DNA of 64,000 bases from Paenibacillus brasilensis (GTDB lineage: Bacteria; Bacillota; Bacilli; Paenibacillales; Paenibacillaceae), in assembly GCF_009363115.1 (NCBI RefSeq), contig NZ_CP045298.1, positions 1,828,001-1,892,000 of the forward strand, read 5' to 3'. Below, piece by piece: positions 16,437 to 26,407 of the stretch (position 1 is its first letter; each line of letters opens with the position of its first letter). A model generated the notes under the pieces. The model was given only the letters and a program-made list of their open reading frames with translations, ran no database searches and was not told the DNA's origin. A program made the translations under genes and the position numbers.

Positions 16437-16886
16437 ATGAAAAGGACTGGAATGACCCGGCCCTTGGACAGCTTGGGACGAATTGTGCTTCCTAAAGAGT
16501 TGCGCATGACGATGGAGATTGACATCGGCGATCCATTAGAGTTTTTTATTGAAGACCAGACACTCATGCTCCGTAAGTACAAATCAACCAATTGCGTCTT
16601 TTGTGGTGCGGTTGATACCAACACCTACTTTAAAGATCAGTTTATTTGCGATGAATGTGCAACCTCGATGAAAACGGATGATTTGCCTCCGGTCACGACG
16701 GCTGAAACCAATTCGTCTCCACTTAAGCAAAATATGCATATCAAAAAAATCTATCAGCGTACAGACGTTATTTTGGAGAAAATGAGAGAACTGATGGAGG
16801 AGCATCCTGCATCTTCACAAAAGCAGCTCGCCTCCATGCTTGGCGTGAGTCAGGGAAGAATTTCCCAATTGAAGAAGCTAATGTAA
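16437..16886 (+). CDS. AbrB-type transcriptional regulator with Cys4 knuckle and HTH (paralogue 1)
   Basis: This 149-aa protein starts with an AbrB/SpoVT swapped-hairpin DNA-binding domain (residues 1-48; TRPLDSLGRIVLPKELR). A Cys4 zinc-knuckle-like segment follows (C53, C56, C71, C74), then a flexible linker and a C-terminal helix-turn-helix (about 120-149; KQLASMLGVSQGRISQLKKL). B. subtilis AbrB has only the first domain. The in-frame ATG at 16437 has GGGGAGG upstream. It is monocistronic with a terminator. Paralogues lie at 55071 and 63608; probably a dimeric transition-state regulator. Confidence 0.85.
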   Translation: MKRTGMTRPLDSLGRIVLPKELRMTMEIDIGDPLEFFIEDQTLMLRKYKSTNCVFCGAVDTNTYFKDQFICDECATSMKTDDLPPVTTAETNSSPLKQNMHIKKIYQRTDVILEKMRELMEEHPASSQKQLASMLGVSQGRISQLKKLM

Positions 16887-16948
16887 ATCAGTCATCGCAA
16901 AAGTAATGTATGCGCTTCCTCTAAATGTAAGGTACATCATATCCACGT

Positions 16949-16987
16949 AAAAAGCCGGGCTCCTCAACCTAAAGGAACCCGGCTTTT
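16949..16987. terminator. bidirectional terminator
   Basis: The stem AAAGCCGGGcTCCT/AGGAaCCCGGCTTT has A/T-rich flanks on both sides and serves the AbrB-like gene (plus) and the end of the cobalamin operon (minus). Confidence 0.85.
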
Positions 16988-17015
16988 GTTGTTCACATGA
17001 AGCGGCTCGCTCAAC

Positions 17016-18473
17016 TTACTGACTGTAAGCTCTGCATTTTTCCACCCAGCGTGCTGCAGCTTTGGGAAGAGAAGCGAGATGTATATGGGTATAGGCCGCC
17101 AAAAGGTTCCCTTGCGCGTAGCCCTCGCTCTGGAGTCCGCGCATCCCCTTAGCCTGATAGGCATAGGGGTAGGGGACAGTCGATTCATCATAGGCCATCA
17201 CTGAATAATGAAATTCATGGCCCCGAATCGTCTCTCCAGCCTCCAGCAACAGGCAATCCTGCAATGCAGTTGCTTCCCGGTATCCCAATGCAGCCCGCTT
17301 TTCCTGCATTCGGACATCGGACGGAATGACTCCAGCCATAAGGTGAACGCTCCCGGCACGATCCGTAAGTGTGCGTGCCAGCACCATATATCCGCCACAT
17401 TCAGCAAATATAGGCATATCCCGGCATACTGCATGGCGGATATCTTCCAAAAAGCCTGTATTGGCAGCGATAGCTGCGGCAAACTCCTCAGGAAAGCCGC
17501 CGCCCAGATATAGGCCCTTTGCCTGCTGAGGAATGCGCTCTCCCGCCAGTGGACTAAAATAGACAATTTCTGCTCCCGACTGGCGCAGCAAGTCCAGATT
17601 TTCCGGGTAGTAGAAATTGAACGCCGCATCTTTGGCGACAGCAATGATGGGGCGCTCCCCGGTCGCGGCCTGCGATCCTTCGGATGGTAGCCGATCCGCG
17701 GCAAATAATGGCTGTGCGGGCAGAGACAACGGCGGAGCCGAATCCGCCAATGCCCGCAATGCCTCCAGATCCGTACCCGCGCGGATCAGCTCTGCCGCCC
17801 GTTGGAATAGCGGCTCCAGCTCGCCGCGTTCCACAGCGGGCACCAGACCCAGATGACGCTCGGGTATGTCCAGCCCGTCATCGCGCTTTAACCAGCCGAG
17901 CACGGGGATACCGCACTCCTGCTCAATTGCCTTCTTGACGATGCTGTAATGTCCTTGACTACCACAGCGATTCACAATCACGCCCGCAATGCACAGCTTC
18001 GGCTCCAGTCGCTGGAAGCCGAGCACAATAGCGGCTGCGCTGCGTGCCATGCTGCGCACGTCGACGACCAGCAATACAGGGCTATCCGTCAGCATGGCGA
18101 TTTCGGCAGTCGACCCGATATTGCTGAGCGGGTCCTTGCCGTCATACAGTCCCATGACGCCTTCAATCACGGAAAGATCCGCACCTTCGGAAGCGCGGAT
18201 AAAGGTTTCACGCACCGTATCCGCTGAGGTCATCCAGGAATCAAGATTACGGGAAGGCGTTCCGGTCGCGGCCGTATGATAGGTCGGATCAATATAATCC
18301 GGCCCGCACTTAAAGCCCTGCACTCGCAGACCGCTATCGGCGAATGCCTTCATCAGCCCGAGAGTGACAGTCGTTTTCCCGGCACCGCTGCCCGTACCGG
18401 CAACAACAATACGGCTTCTGCGTGCTGCAGCAGACGGAACAGGCTGCACGTTCTGCTTCTTAACGTCAGTCAT
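17016..18473 (-). CDS. cbiA: cobyrinate a,c-diamide synthase
   Basis: This 485-aa enzyme amidates the a and c side chains of cobyrinate using glutamine and ATP. An N-terminal dethiobiotin-synthetase-like P-loop domain (IVVAGTGSGAGKTTVTLGL, about residues 22-40) is followed by a class I glutamine amidotransferase domain with the nucleophile in FAECGGYMVLA and a late histidine region GHEFHYS. It is the last gene of the operon, overlapping cbiG by 8 nt. Confidence 0.95.
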   Translation of the reverse strand: MTDVKKQNVQPVPSAAARRSRIVVAGTGSGAGKTTVTLGLMKAFADSGLRVQGFKCGPDYIDPTYHTAATGTPSRNLDSWMTSADTVRETFIRASEGADLSVIEGVMGLYDGKDPLSNIGSTAEIAMLTDSPVLLVVDVRSMARSAAAIVLGFQRLEPKLCIAGVIVNRCGSQGHYSIVKKAIEQECGIPVLGWLKRDDGLDIPERHLGLVPAVERGELEPLFQRAAELIRAGTDLEALRALADSAPPLSLPAQPLFAADRLPSEGSQAATGERPIIAVAKDAAFNFYYPENLDLLRQSGAEIVYFSPLAGERIPQQAKGLYLGGGFPEEFAAAIAANTGFLEDIRHAVCRDMPIFAECGGYMVLARTLTDRAGSVHLMAGVIPSDVRMQEKRAALGYREATALQDCLLLEAGETIRGHEFHYSVMAYDESTVPYPYAYQAKGMRGLQSEGYAQGNLLAAYTHIHLASLPKAAARWVEKCRAYSQ

Positions 18474-19554
18474 AGGAAACCCGCGCTACAGACAGCGTCA
18501 TATTGCCGCTTTTTTTCTTCTCCAGCAGCCAATGCTTCGCACCGGAAGACAACAGGGCCGCAGGCTCGCTGACCCCGTATGCACCGGTGTATTTGAAGAC
18601 GGTGTCCGATGGATTGGGAAGCTGTACGGTGTTCAGCTCTGACGGGGTGTACGTCACCAGCTCCCAGCCGTATTTGGCGCAGAGGGCAAGCAAGCCCTCT
18701 TCATCCTTTTTCAGATCAATAGTAGCTAAATTCCGCACGCTTTTTACGGACAAGCGCAGCTCTTGCAGGGTGTCCAGCACGCCAGCCTCCAGCTCCTCCA
18801 AAGCCGTGCCCCGGTTGCAGCCAATGCCAAGCACCAGACTTTTGGGACGGTACAGCACACCGTTAGAAAGGAAACGCTCCTCTTCTTCCGGCTCCAGCAA
18901 ACGGTCACTAACGACCAGCGCGGCGTTAAAGGGCTCTCGTGATGCTTCTGCCACCGAAGGGTATACCTTGATATGCGCAGGCACAGGCTTGTCATAACGC
19001 CACCAGTTCTGTTCACCTGTCTCTTGTATGAGCGCAACAGGCTCCTCGTTCACAACAGCCGCGCTCACTGGAGTGGCCTTGTCGAAGCTATCGACCACCC
19101 AGCCCAATTCCCGACCAAACATGTCGACCGGAATTGTCCCCTGCACATCCGATGCTGTTGTAATCACTGCACGTGCACCCAGCACAGCGGCGACATGGCG
19201 GGTCAACTCATTGGCACCGCCCAAGTGGCCGGACAATACGCTAATGACATGCTCCCCGCGATCATCAATGACGACTACGGCCGGATCTACTTTTTTATCC
19301 ACCAAAATTGGCGCAATCATGCGCACCACTGCACCGAGGGAAATAAATAAAATAATACCGTTATATTGCCTAAATAAATCCGGCAAAATCAGCTTGACCG
19401 AACCTTCGAACAATTGAATGCCGCCCTCCTGCTCGTCCCCCCGTTCAAACTTGGACATGTAATATACATCTGTGCCCGGAAAGCTGGCCCCCAGATTACG
19501 TACCATTTCGACCCCATGCTTCGTGATCGCCACAGCGGCAAATGGATTACTCAC
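18466..19554 (-). CDS. cbiG: cobalt-precorrin-5A hydrolase
   Basis: This 362-aa CbiG opens the delta-lactone ring of cobalt-precorrin-5A and releases acetaldehyde in the anaerobic pathway. It has the N-terminal block AVAITKHGVEMVRNLG, the central ISLGAVVRMIAPILVDKKVDPAVVV region split by DDRGEHVISVLSGHLGGAN, and the C-terminal domain starting LVLGIGCNRGT. Overlaps with both neighbours indicate coupled translation. Confidence 0.95.
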   Translation of the reverse strand: MSNPFAAVAITKHGVEMVRNLGASFPGTDVYYMSKFERGDEQEGGIQLFEGSVKLILPDLFRQYNGIILFISLGAVVRMIAPILVDKKVDPAVVVIDDRGEHVISVLSGHLGGANELTRHVAAVLGARAVITTASDVQGTIPVDMFGRELGWVVDSFDKATPVSAAVVNEEPVALIQETGEQNWWRYDKPVPAHIKVYPSVAEASREPFNAALVVSDRLLEPEEEERFLSNGVLYRPKSLVLGIGCNRGTALEELEAGVLDTLQELRLSVKSVRNLATIDLKKDEEGLLALCAKYGWELVTYTPSELNTVQLPNPSDTVFKYTGAYGVSEPAALLSSGAKHWLLEKKKSGNMTLSVARVSYD

Positions 19555-20341
19555 CGGGCTTCACTCCCTTCCGGTAGCCATGGGTGAACGACTTATCATA
19601 CAGCTTGGAACGATGCGCGTCCTTATCCACCAGCCCCGGGTCGAGCGCCCAGCCTGCCAAAATCATGGCATGCATCGTGATGTCCGCAGCACGCAGATCG
19701 GTCGGCAATTGGGCGAGCGTCGTGCGTACAATCTTTTGATCCGGCCAGGTTGCACGCTGCACTACCGCTACTGGTGTATCCTCGCTCCAGCCTGCCGCCA
19801 GGAACTCAACGACCACCTTTTTCGCCAGCGTTGCGCTGAGGAACAGGGCCACTGTACAGTGATGGGATGCCAGGTCACGCAGCTTTTCCCGATCCGGTAC
19901 AGGTGTGCGTCCTTCGGCACGCGTCAGAATAACCGTCTGCGTCAGGTCAGGCACGGTTAGCTCCGCGCCCAGCACAGCCGCAGAAGCAAAGACCGAGCTG
20001 ACACCCGGTATGATTTCGTAGGCTACTCCACGCTGCTTCAGCAGTACCATTTGCTCCAAAATCGCACCATACACTGCCGGATCACCCGTATGTACACGGG
20101 CTACACTGCGTCCAGCCTGCACGGCCTCGCTCATAATCTCGACCTGTCGCTCCAGATCCATGCCTGAGCTTTGCAGTACCTCCGCCTCTGGCTTAGCCGT
20201 GGCAATCAGCTCGTCGTTCACAAGTGAATCCGTATACAATACAACATCGGCTGTGCGTAAAATCCGGGAGCCTTTTACAGTAATCAGCTCCGGATCGCCG
20301 GGACCTGCTCCTACGATATATACTTTTGGCTCCAACGTCAT
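19547..20341 (-). CDS. cbiF: cobalt-precorrin-4 C11-methyltransferase
   Basis: This 264-aa SAM-dependent tetrapyrrole methylase has the first glycine loop KVYIVGAGPGDPELITVKG, the second loop RVHTGDPAVYGA, and the CbiF-type middle IIPGVSSVFASAAVLGAELTVP. It methylates C11 before ring opening by CbiG, its downstream neighbour. It overlaps cbiL by 4 nt. Confidence 0.95.
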   Translation of the reverse strand: MTLEPKVYIVGAGPGDPELITVKGSRILRTADVVLYTDSLVNDELIATAKPEAEVLQSSGMDLERQVEIMSEAVQAGRSVARVHTGDPAVYGAILEQMVLLKQRGVAYEIIPGVSSVFASAAVLGAELTVPDLTQTVILTRAEGRTPVPDREKLRDLASHHCTVALFLSATLAKKVVVEFLAAGWSEDTPVAVVQRATWPDQKIVRTTLAQLPTDLRAADITMHAMILAGWALDPGLVDKDAHRSKLYDKSFTHGYRKGVKPGE

Positions 20342-21054
20342 TTGCTCACCACCATTAAACTTAAATATTCAAGCTCCTGCCCGCGCAGCTCACGTGCGTT
20401 GCGCCATACCATTTCATATGGGGAAGTGACCTTGGCGATCACAGACGCATGATCCCCAAGCTTCAGCTCATCCAGCACATCCAGAATCAAATCCAGTACC
20501 TTGGCAACCTTGATAAATACAACTGTGTCGTGATTTTCAATCGCCCGCTTCATCGCTTCCCTATCCTCCGTAGCCGGAATAATACCGACCTGCTGATCTC
20601 CGTCTGCCAAGGGCAATTCCAACGCTGCCGCCGCGCCCAACACGGACGAAATCCCCGGAATAGATACAATCGGCACCTCTGGATGGAGATCCTTCATCAG
20701 ACGTGCCAAATGAATAAAGGTACTGTACAGATTGGGGTCTCCTTCTGTGACAAAGGCTACATCCTTGCCTTGGCGAAGCGCTTCCCAGCAAGCAAGCACC
20801 GTCTTGTTCCACTCGCGCTCCAGGACTGCCGGGTCCTTGGTCATTGGAAAAATCAGCCCCAGCATCTCTTTTTCCTCCGGGTTTACGTACAGCTCCACAA
20901 TCTCATGGGCATACGATTTGCCTCCCCGGCGTTTCTTTGGATAAGCCACCACTGCACATTCCTGAATCATGCGGTACGCCTTGACTGTAATCAGCTCGGG
21001 ATCACCCGGCCCCACGCCTACGCCGTAAAGTGTTCCTGTTGCCGCCGTATTCAT
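20338..21054 (-). CDS. cbiL: cobalt-factor II C20-methyltransferase
   Basis: This 238-aa SAM-dependent methylase starts with YGVGVGPGDPELITVKA and has the CbiL/CobI signature FVTEGDPNLYSTFIHL. It adds the C20 methyl group to cobalt-sirohydrochlorin. ATG 21054, behind GAGGGGGAG, leaves a 31-nt gap after cbiET; a longer frame reaching 21141 would overlap cbiET. Confidence 0.95.
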   Translation of the reverse strand: MNTAATGTLYGVGVGPGDPELITVKAYRMIQECAVVAYPKKRRGGKSYAHEIVELYVNPEEKEMLGLIFPMTKDPAVLEREWNKTVLACWEALRQGKDVAFVTEGDPNLYSTFIHLARLMKDLHPEVPIVSIPGISSVLGAAAALELPLADGDQQVGIIPATEDREAMKRAIENHDTVVFIKVAKVLDLILDVLDELKLGDHASVIAKVTSPYEMVWRNARELRGQELEYLSLMVVSK

Positions 21055-21085
21055 GCTGTCTCTCTCCCCCTCTTGATTTACCAAT

Positions 21086-22342
21086 TTACTCCCCTGCTGC
21101 CTCGTCAACCGCGTCCACTGAAGTCCGCCCTGTAATGACATAGATTGGATTCAACCCTTCAAAACGCGTCATATTCAAAATCGGCTTGCTGCGCGCCGTC
21201 TGCAGCAGCGTTACCGAAGTCTCCAGCCCTGCTTCCTGCATCGCCTTCATCCCATCATGCAGCGTCTCAATGGTGGCGGCATTGACTACAATTCGTCCAT
21301 CCGCACGCAGACGAGAAGCGCACAGCCGAATCAGCTCGGCAAGCTCTCCTCCGCTCCCGCCGATAAACACCGCATCCGGGTCAGGCAGCTCGTCCAGTCC
21401 GGCAGGCGCTTTGGCGTGAATGACCGGAAAATCGGTGCGGAATTTGATCTTGTTCGCTTCCACATTGACCAGATCGCCTTCATTCTTCTCAATGGCAAAT
21501 ACTTGCCCGTACTTGGCCAGTCGCGCGCATTCCACAGCCACAGAGCCAGAGCCTGCGCCGATGTCCCACACGATGCTTCGCTCGGTCAGACGCAGCTCGG
21601 ACAAGCTGAATACGCGCACTTCGCGCTTCGTGATCAGCCCTTTTTCCGGCTTGCGCTGGTGAAATTCTGCATCCTCGAAGCCAAATCCCCGTCGAATTGC
21701 AGGCACGTCTTCACCCTTACGGCGGCGCAAAATAACCACGTTCAGTGGTTGGAACGTTCCCTGTGCCATCTCTTCCAGCGTATAATGCCGATACGTCTCG
21801 TCCGGTCCGCCCAAATGCTCACCGACAAAGGCATCGTATTCGGTCATGCCGTAATGCAGCAAATAAGCGGCGACTGCGGCGGGATGATTTCGGTCATCTG
21901 TCAATAAGGCGACCTTATTCTGTCCGTCGATCCGCTGAGCCAGTCCGGTCATTGGACGGCCATGTACGCTTTCCAGCACCGCATCCTGCCAGCTTTCACC
22001 CAGACGAGCAAAAGCAAGCTGAACCGAGCTAAGATGCGGCAAAATATCCAGATGCTCAGCTCCCAGCTTGGCGGATAAATACCCTGCGATGCCAAAAAAA
22101 AGCGGATCGCCTGACGCGAGCACGACAATATCCTTGTCCTCGCGCAAACGTCCCAATTCTTCCACCACGGCGGATAAACCGCTCTTTAATGTTCGTTTTT
22201 CCCCTGCGGCTTCCTTGAAAAAGGCCAACTGGCGCTCTCCGCCAACCAGCAGGTCCGCACGCTCAATTCGCTCCAGCGTCTCCTGCGACAAACCTGCCGC
22301 TCCATTTTCACCGATGCCAATAACACGAATCACTCTACTCAC
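21086..22342 (-). CDS. cbiET: bifunctional precorrin-6B C5,15-methyltransferase/decarboxylase
   Basis: This 418-aa fusion joins CbiE (residues about 1-205; IRVIGIGENGAAGLS, VVLASGDPLFFGIAG) to CbiT (about 225-405; SAM motif VWDIGAGSGSVAVECARL). It methylates C5 and C15 and decarboxylates the C12 acetate. Some Bacillales have separate genes, but the fused form corresponds to CobL of the aerobic pathway. Confidence 0.95.
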   Translation of the reverse strand: MSRVIRVIGIGENGAAGLSQETLERIERADLLVGGERQLAFFKEAAGEKRTLKSGLSAVVEELGRLREDKDIVVLASGDPLFFGIAGYLSAKLGAEHLDILPHLSSVQLAFARLGESWQDAVLESVHGRPMTGLAQRIDGQNKVALLTDDRNHPAAVAAYLLHYGMTEYDAFVGEHLGGPDETYRHYTLEEMAQGTFQPLNVVILRRRKGEDVPAIRRGFGFEDAEFHQRKPEKGLITKREVRVFSLSELRLTERSIVWDIGAGSGSVAVECARLAKYGQVFAIEKNEGDLVNVEANKIKFRTDFPVIHAKAPAGLDELPDPDAVFIGGSGGELAELIRLCASRLRADGRIVVNAATIETLHDGMKAMQEAGLETSVTLLQTARSKPILNMTRFEGLNPIYVITGRTSVDAVDEAAGE

Positions 22343-23480
22343 CGACTCTCGCCCTCCCCAGCACGTTTCCTTTCAGCGTTATCAGTACCATTTCTACGAC
22401 GATTCCACCGCCTGCATGCTCCAGACAATGCTGACATCCATAGGTGCACAGCCTTTCAAAAAAGCTCAGCGCATTAGCCTCGGTCATCATATCAGCTACC
22501 TGGGTCGCGGTATTGGCTTCTGCCACTGCCGCCGCAAGCGACTCGTCCACGCCTGCTTCGCGCGCGACCTCGGCTAAAAAGCCAAAGTCCACCGGGGCGC
22601 TCTTGGAGTGAACCATCATGACACCTTGAGCGACCTTGGACAGCTTGCCGGGCATGCCGACGAGAATAATTTTCTTCATTCCCAGTCGTTTGCCATGCTT
22701 GACCGCAAAGCCGACAAAGTCGCCCATCTGAATAAAGGCTTCCTCCGTTAGCTGATCGTACATCTGCATTGCATATTTTTCACTGCTGCCGCCTGTGGTC
22801 AGGACAATTTCCTGGCAGTTCATCGCTTGCGCAACCGATATGGCCTGCACGACGCTGGCTTTATAAGCTGACGTGGAAAACGGAACGACCACACCACGTG
22901 TACCCAGTATGGAAATACCGCCAAGAATGCCAAGCCGCCCGTTCAGCGTTTTCTTGGCGATTTCTTCGCCGTCCGGTACGCTGATGACGACACGGACACC
23001 TTTGGCTGATCCGTGCTCCTCAAGCACGCCTGTGACAGCCTCCGTAATCATCCGGCGCGGCACAGGATTGATCGCTGCTTCTCCGACAGGCACAGGCAGA
23101 CCGGGCTTCGTTACCCGCCCCACGCCGATGCCGCCGTCCAGCTCAATGCCAGGCTCCTCGCGCCAGCTAACGGACGCGATAATTCTCGCCTGATGCGTTG
23201 CATCCGGGTCATCGCCACCGTCCTTGATCGTCGTGCAGGAAGCTTCGTCCGCGTTCAGCACAGGCTCGATCAGCTCGAATGCATGATCGAAACCCGCTGG
23301 CAGCGATATCACCGCTTCCTTCGGTGGAATGCCTGTGATGAGCAGTTGCACCGCTCCTTTGGCAACTGCGGCTGCACAGGCCCCTGTCGTAAAGCCTGAC
23401 CGCATCGGCTTGTCCGGCGCGGGGGCTTCACCGCTTTTCATCCGTTTGGGTCTGTCGGCGGACGCCGCTTCCTTTTCCAT
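22335..23480 (-). CDS. cbiD: cobalt-precorrin-5B C1-methyltransferase
   Basis: This 381-aa CbiD is unrelated to the other methylases of the pathway. The family start (MRSGFTTGACAAAVAKGA, about residue 26) is preceded by a charged extension of about 25 residues. GGDDPDATHQA and TTGGSSEKYA are further family blocks. The start has AAGGAGG upstream. It overlaps cbiET by 8 nt. Confidence 0.95.
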   Translation of the reverse strand: MEKEAASADRPKRMKSGEAPAPDKPMRSGFTTGACAAAVAKGAVQLLITGIPPKEAVISLPAGFDHAFELIEPVLNADEASCTTIKDGGDDPDATHQARIIASVSWREEPGIELDGGIGVGRVTKPGLPVPVGEAAINPVPRRMITEAVTGVLEEHGSAKGVRVVISVPDGEEIAKKTLNGRLGILGGISILGTRGVVVPFSTSAYKASVVQAISVAQAMNCQEIVLTTGGSSEKYAMQMYDQLTEEAFIQMGDFVGFAVKHGKRLGMKKIILVGMPGKLSKVAQGVMMVHSKSAPVDFGFLAEVAREAGVDESLAAAVAEANTATQVADMMTEANALSFFERLCTYGCQHCLEHAGGGIVVEMVLITLKGNVLGRARVGE

Positions 23481-23554
23481 GCCAATTCCTCCTTAACCTC
23501 TTCTGCTGATCATGCTCCAATTCATTTCATGATACAGCAAACAGACAACCGCTA

Positions 23555-24199
23555 CTAGCGGACAGCCATTAAGGAGATTGCATTCAATGCCGCTACAACA
23601 ATCGTACTGCCGCCCTTGCGCCCCATATTCGTAATGAACGGAATATCGAGCTTGCGCAGCTCATCCTTCGACTCTGCTGCTGAAACGAAACCAACGGGCA
23701 TCCCGATCACCAGACCAGGCTTGGCCGCTCCCTCCTTGACCAAACGAATCAGCTCCAGCAGCGCTGTCGGCGCATTACCAATCGCATAGATACCGCCTTC
23801 GCCGGCCTGAATCGCTTTGCGCATCGAGATAATGGCGCGTGTCGTATTCAGTCTTTTCGCTTCTTCCATGACATCCGGGTCGGAAATATACACATGCACA
23901 TCCCCGCCAAATTGACGGATGCGATCCTTGCTAAGGCCCGCCTGAATCATTTGCACATCGGCAACGACCTGCTGGCCTGCACGAATGGCTGCAATTCCGG
24001 CTTCAATCGCTTTTGGATGAAATACCATGCTGCGCCCCAGCTCAAAATCAGCGGACGCGTGAATGACGCGCTGTACGACAGGATATTGCTCAGCTGTAAA
24101 AGGATGCTCTCCCAGTTCTTCTGTGATCATCTCGAAGCTTTTGCCCTCAATCTCCTGCGGCTGTACCGTTAACGGTTTAAAATCGGTTTTAAAATCCAT
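23555..24199 (-). CDS. cbiC: cobalt-precorrin-8 methylmutase
   Basis: This 214-aa CbiC/CobH shifts the methyl group from C11 to C12. It has RVIHASADFELG, IRAGQQVVADVQMIQAGLSK and GMPVGFVSAAESKDEL, the family's active-site loops. It is separated from cbiJ upstream by 394 nt that hold a dispersed repeat, the only long gap in the operon. Confidence 0.95.
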   Translation of the reverse strand: MDFKTDFKPLTVQPQEIEGKSFEMITEELGEHPFTAEQYPVVQRVIHASADFELGRSMVFHPKAIEAGIAAIRAGQQVVADVQMIQAGLSKDRIRQFGGDVHVYISDPDVMEEAKRLNTTRAIISMRKAIQAGEGGIYAIGNAPTALLELIRLVKEGAAKPGLVIGMPVGFVSAAESKDELRKLDIPFITNMGRKGGSTIVVAALNAISLMAVR

Positions 24200-24593
24200 C
24201 GTCTCGACCGCTCCCTTATGAAAGATTAGAAATTAAATTAGCTTAGAACATTAAAGTTACCTATTGTTCCACTACGCAGTCGGATGGTGCTTCCCATCGC
24301 CACCGCCCCCGGATTCCTTGAATAAAACCTATGATCAGTGTAGGAATCCGGGGACAAAAGCGACCGCTTCGCTTGTACAGCACCATTCCGACTACTCCGT
24401 TTTTATGTTCATTTTTCAAGTTCATCTTATATAGGTTCATGTTAAGGAGCTACAAACACCTCTACACAAAAACTGTGCATTTTAAGATAGCTATATTTTA
24501 AATACACGCCAAAAATCGTTCTGGATTCATCGGATTGACCGGGATCGACCATCTCTCATAGGATCATAGAATCATGGCTTAGAGCTCAGGCCT
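24200..24593. repeat. gap inside the cobalamin operon holding dispersed repeat copy B
   Basis: The repeat runs from about 24251 to 24420. The left arm (CGCAGTCGGATGGTGCT) and right arm (AGCACCATTCCGACTACTCCG-like) are complementary, so the RNA would form a long hairpin. Its loop contains a second hairpin CCCCCGGATTCCT/AGGAATCCGGGG (24306-24353). Copy C at 34751 lacks this inner hairpin. No gene lies here. Confidence 0.7.
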
Positions 24594-25358
24594 CTATTCG
24601 GCTGTACGCAGGGCGTCAATCACTCCGTCAAAATGATCAAATACCGTGCCAAATTCCACTTCCGGTCTGGAAATCAGAATGACATGTATACCCAGTTCCA
24701 GTGCCGATTGAACCTTTTCATCTACAGCCCCTGTGCGACCACTTTCTTTGGTCACCATCACCGTTGTACCAAAGTGCTTGTACAATGCCTCGTTCATCTC
24801 ACGGGAAAAAGGTCCCTGCATGGCGATAATATTTTTTTGCTCCATCCCCAGCTCGCTGCATTTTTCCATATTGTCCAGACGCGGCAGCATTCGTGCAACC
24901 AGACGAATCTCCGGGTCTCCGAGCAAATGCCTGGTGAATGTGCCGAGCGTCTTGCTGCCTGTGGTAAGCATGACAGAGCCTTTCAGTTGCTTCGCTTCCA
25001 GTGCGGCCTCCTCATAGGACGGTACAATGTGAAGCAGCGGATGATTGTCGTACACCAGCCCTGCCCGCTCGTAGCGAATATAAGGCACTCCAGATTCGCG
25101 AGCGGCTGCCATGGCGTTCACATGTGCTTCTTCAGCAAAAGGATGACTGGCATCTACGATGGCCTGTACTCCCAGCTCTCGAACCACTGCTGCCATTTCA
25201 TCGGCTGTCATTCGACCTGTACGTACGTCCAGACCTGCTTCGGACAAGCTGATTGCTGCACTTTCCGTTACGACAGAGGTCAATACCCTGAAGCCTTTGT
25301 CACGGATTTGCAGTGCCAATTCCCGCGCATCGCTTGTTCCACATAGCATGAAAATCAT
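24594..25358 (-). CDS. cbiJ: cobalt-precorrin-6A reductase
   Basis: This 254-aa CbiJ/CobK is the NAD(P)H-dependent reductase of the corrin ring. Family motifs are MLCGTSDARELA at the N-terminus, VDASHPFAEEAHVNA, PYIRYER and VTKESGRTGAVDEK. It overlaps the end of cbiX by 4 nt. Confidence 0.92.
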   Translation of the reverse strand: MIFMLCGTSDARELALQIRDKGFRVLTSVVTESAAISLSEAGLDVRTGRMTADEMAAVVRELGVQAIVDASHPFAEEAHVNAMAAARESGVPYIRYERAGLVYDNHPLLHIVPSYEEAALEAKQLKGSVMLTTGSKTLGTFTRHLLGDPEIRLVARMLPRLDNMEKCSELGMEQKNIIAMQGPFSREMNEALYKHFGTTVMVTKESGRTGAVDEKVQSALELGIHVILISRPEVEFGTVFDHFDGVIDALRTAE

Positions 25359-26407
25359 GAATTCTTCACCTGCCCGCTGCCGGCAATCCCGCTGCTATCC
25401 CCAACAGACGGCGTATGTAAATGTTCGTGGTGGTGTTCATGATTATGGTCATTATGGCTGTGCGCATGTGCATGATCATGTTCGTGGTGATGTCCATGAT
25501 GATCATGGTGGTGATGGTGATCATGTCCGTGGTCATGGTCATGGTCGTGGTCGTGATGGTGGTGGTGATGCTCCTGTGCCTCCAAGCGGAACTGACAGTT
25601 ATCGCAATTCGCTGCAACCTTGCCGAATAAGCCTTCATTCGCCCGCTCCAGCACCAGCTCGACCAGTTGCGGATGGAAACCAAAATACCCACCGATTTCA
25701 ACCTGCAGTTCAGGATGAGCCTCGGCAAATTCCTCGGTCATTTCTCCGATGCGTTTAATCAGCACTCCAGTAAATAGAAAATATGGGAGTACGATAATTT
25801 TTTTGGCTCCCAATCGTACACAACGTTCCAATCCATCTGAGAAGGAAGGCTGCGTCACACCGATAAAGCTGCTCTCCACCCACGTATAGGGGAGCTTCTC
25901 CCACAGCATGCGACTCATTTTGAAAAAATCGCTGTTGGCATCGGGATCGCTGCTTCCGCGTCCCAGTACAAGCACCGCTGTTTCCTCGTCCGTCACCCCG
26001 GCGGATGCCTCAACAGCGTTATTCATTCCCGCTGGAACTGCAACCGGACGAGCCTCCTTCAAGCGGCTTTGCAAAATGCTGACGATTTTCTCGTGAACGC
26101 CAATCGGACGCCCATATACAAATTCCACCTGCGGATGCCTCGCCTTCGCACGATCAATCGCCATCGGAATATCAATTTTGGCGTGTCCTGCGGCGAACAA
26201 GATAATTGGCACAAGAACGACACGTGTCGCCCCTCTTTTCACACATGCCTGTACCCCGTCAGCGATGCTGGGGCGTGTCAGCTCCAGGAAACAGGTTTCT
26301 ACACACGTTCCCGGTACTCGATCTGCCACCGCCTGTGCAAATTCCAGCAGCTCCTCGTTCCCCTCCGGGTCCCGACTTCCATGTCCAACCAACAATATTG
26401 CATTCAC
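25355..26407 (-). CDS. cbiX: sirohydrochlorin cobaltochelatase, long form with His-rich tail
   Basis: This 350-aa two-domain CbiX (repeats starting AILLVGHGSRDPEGNEELLEF and AVLVLGRGSSDPDANSDF) inserts cobalt into sirohydrochlorin. The C-terminal part has a CDNC motif, possibly one half of a metal or Fe-S site, followed by about 60 residues dominated by His and Asp. The long B. megaterium CbiX also has a His-rich tail and a metal centre. The tail probably stores or delivers cobalt. The antisense strand gives a spurious Met/Val-rich frame. Confidence 0.93.
   Translation of the reverse strand: MNAILLVGHGSRDPEGNEELLEFAQAVADRVPGTCVETCFLELTRPSIADGVQACVKRGATRVVLVPIILFAAGHAKIDIPMAIDRAKARHPQVEFVYGRPIGVHEKIVSILQSRLKEARPVAVPAGMNNAVEASAGVTDEETAVLVLGRGSSDPDANSDFFKMSRMLWEKLPYTWVESSFIGVTQPSFSDGLERCVRLGAKKIIVLPYFLFTGVLIKRIGEMTEEFAEAHPELQVEIGGYFGFHPQLVELVLERANEGLFGKVAANCDNCQFRLEAQEHHHHHHDHDHDHDHGHDHHHHHDHHGHHHEHDHAHAHSHNDHNHEHHHEHLHTPSVGDSSGIAGSGQVKNS

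Noticed and set aside
25421..25630. Met/Val-rich frame opposite cbiX
   Set aside because: It is the antisense of the His-rich CbiX tail, an artefact of the CAT/CAC repeats.
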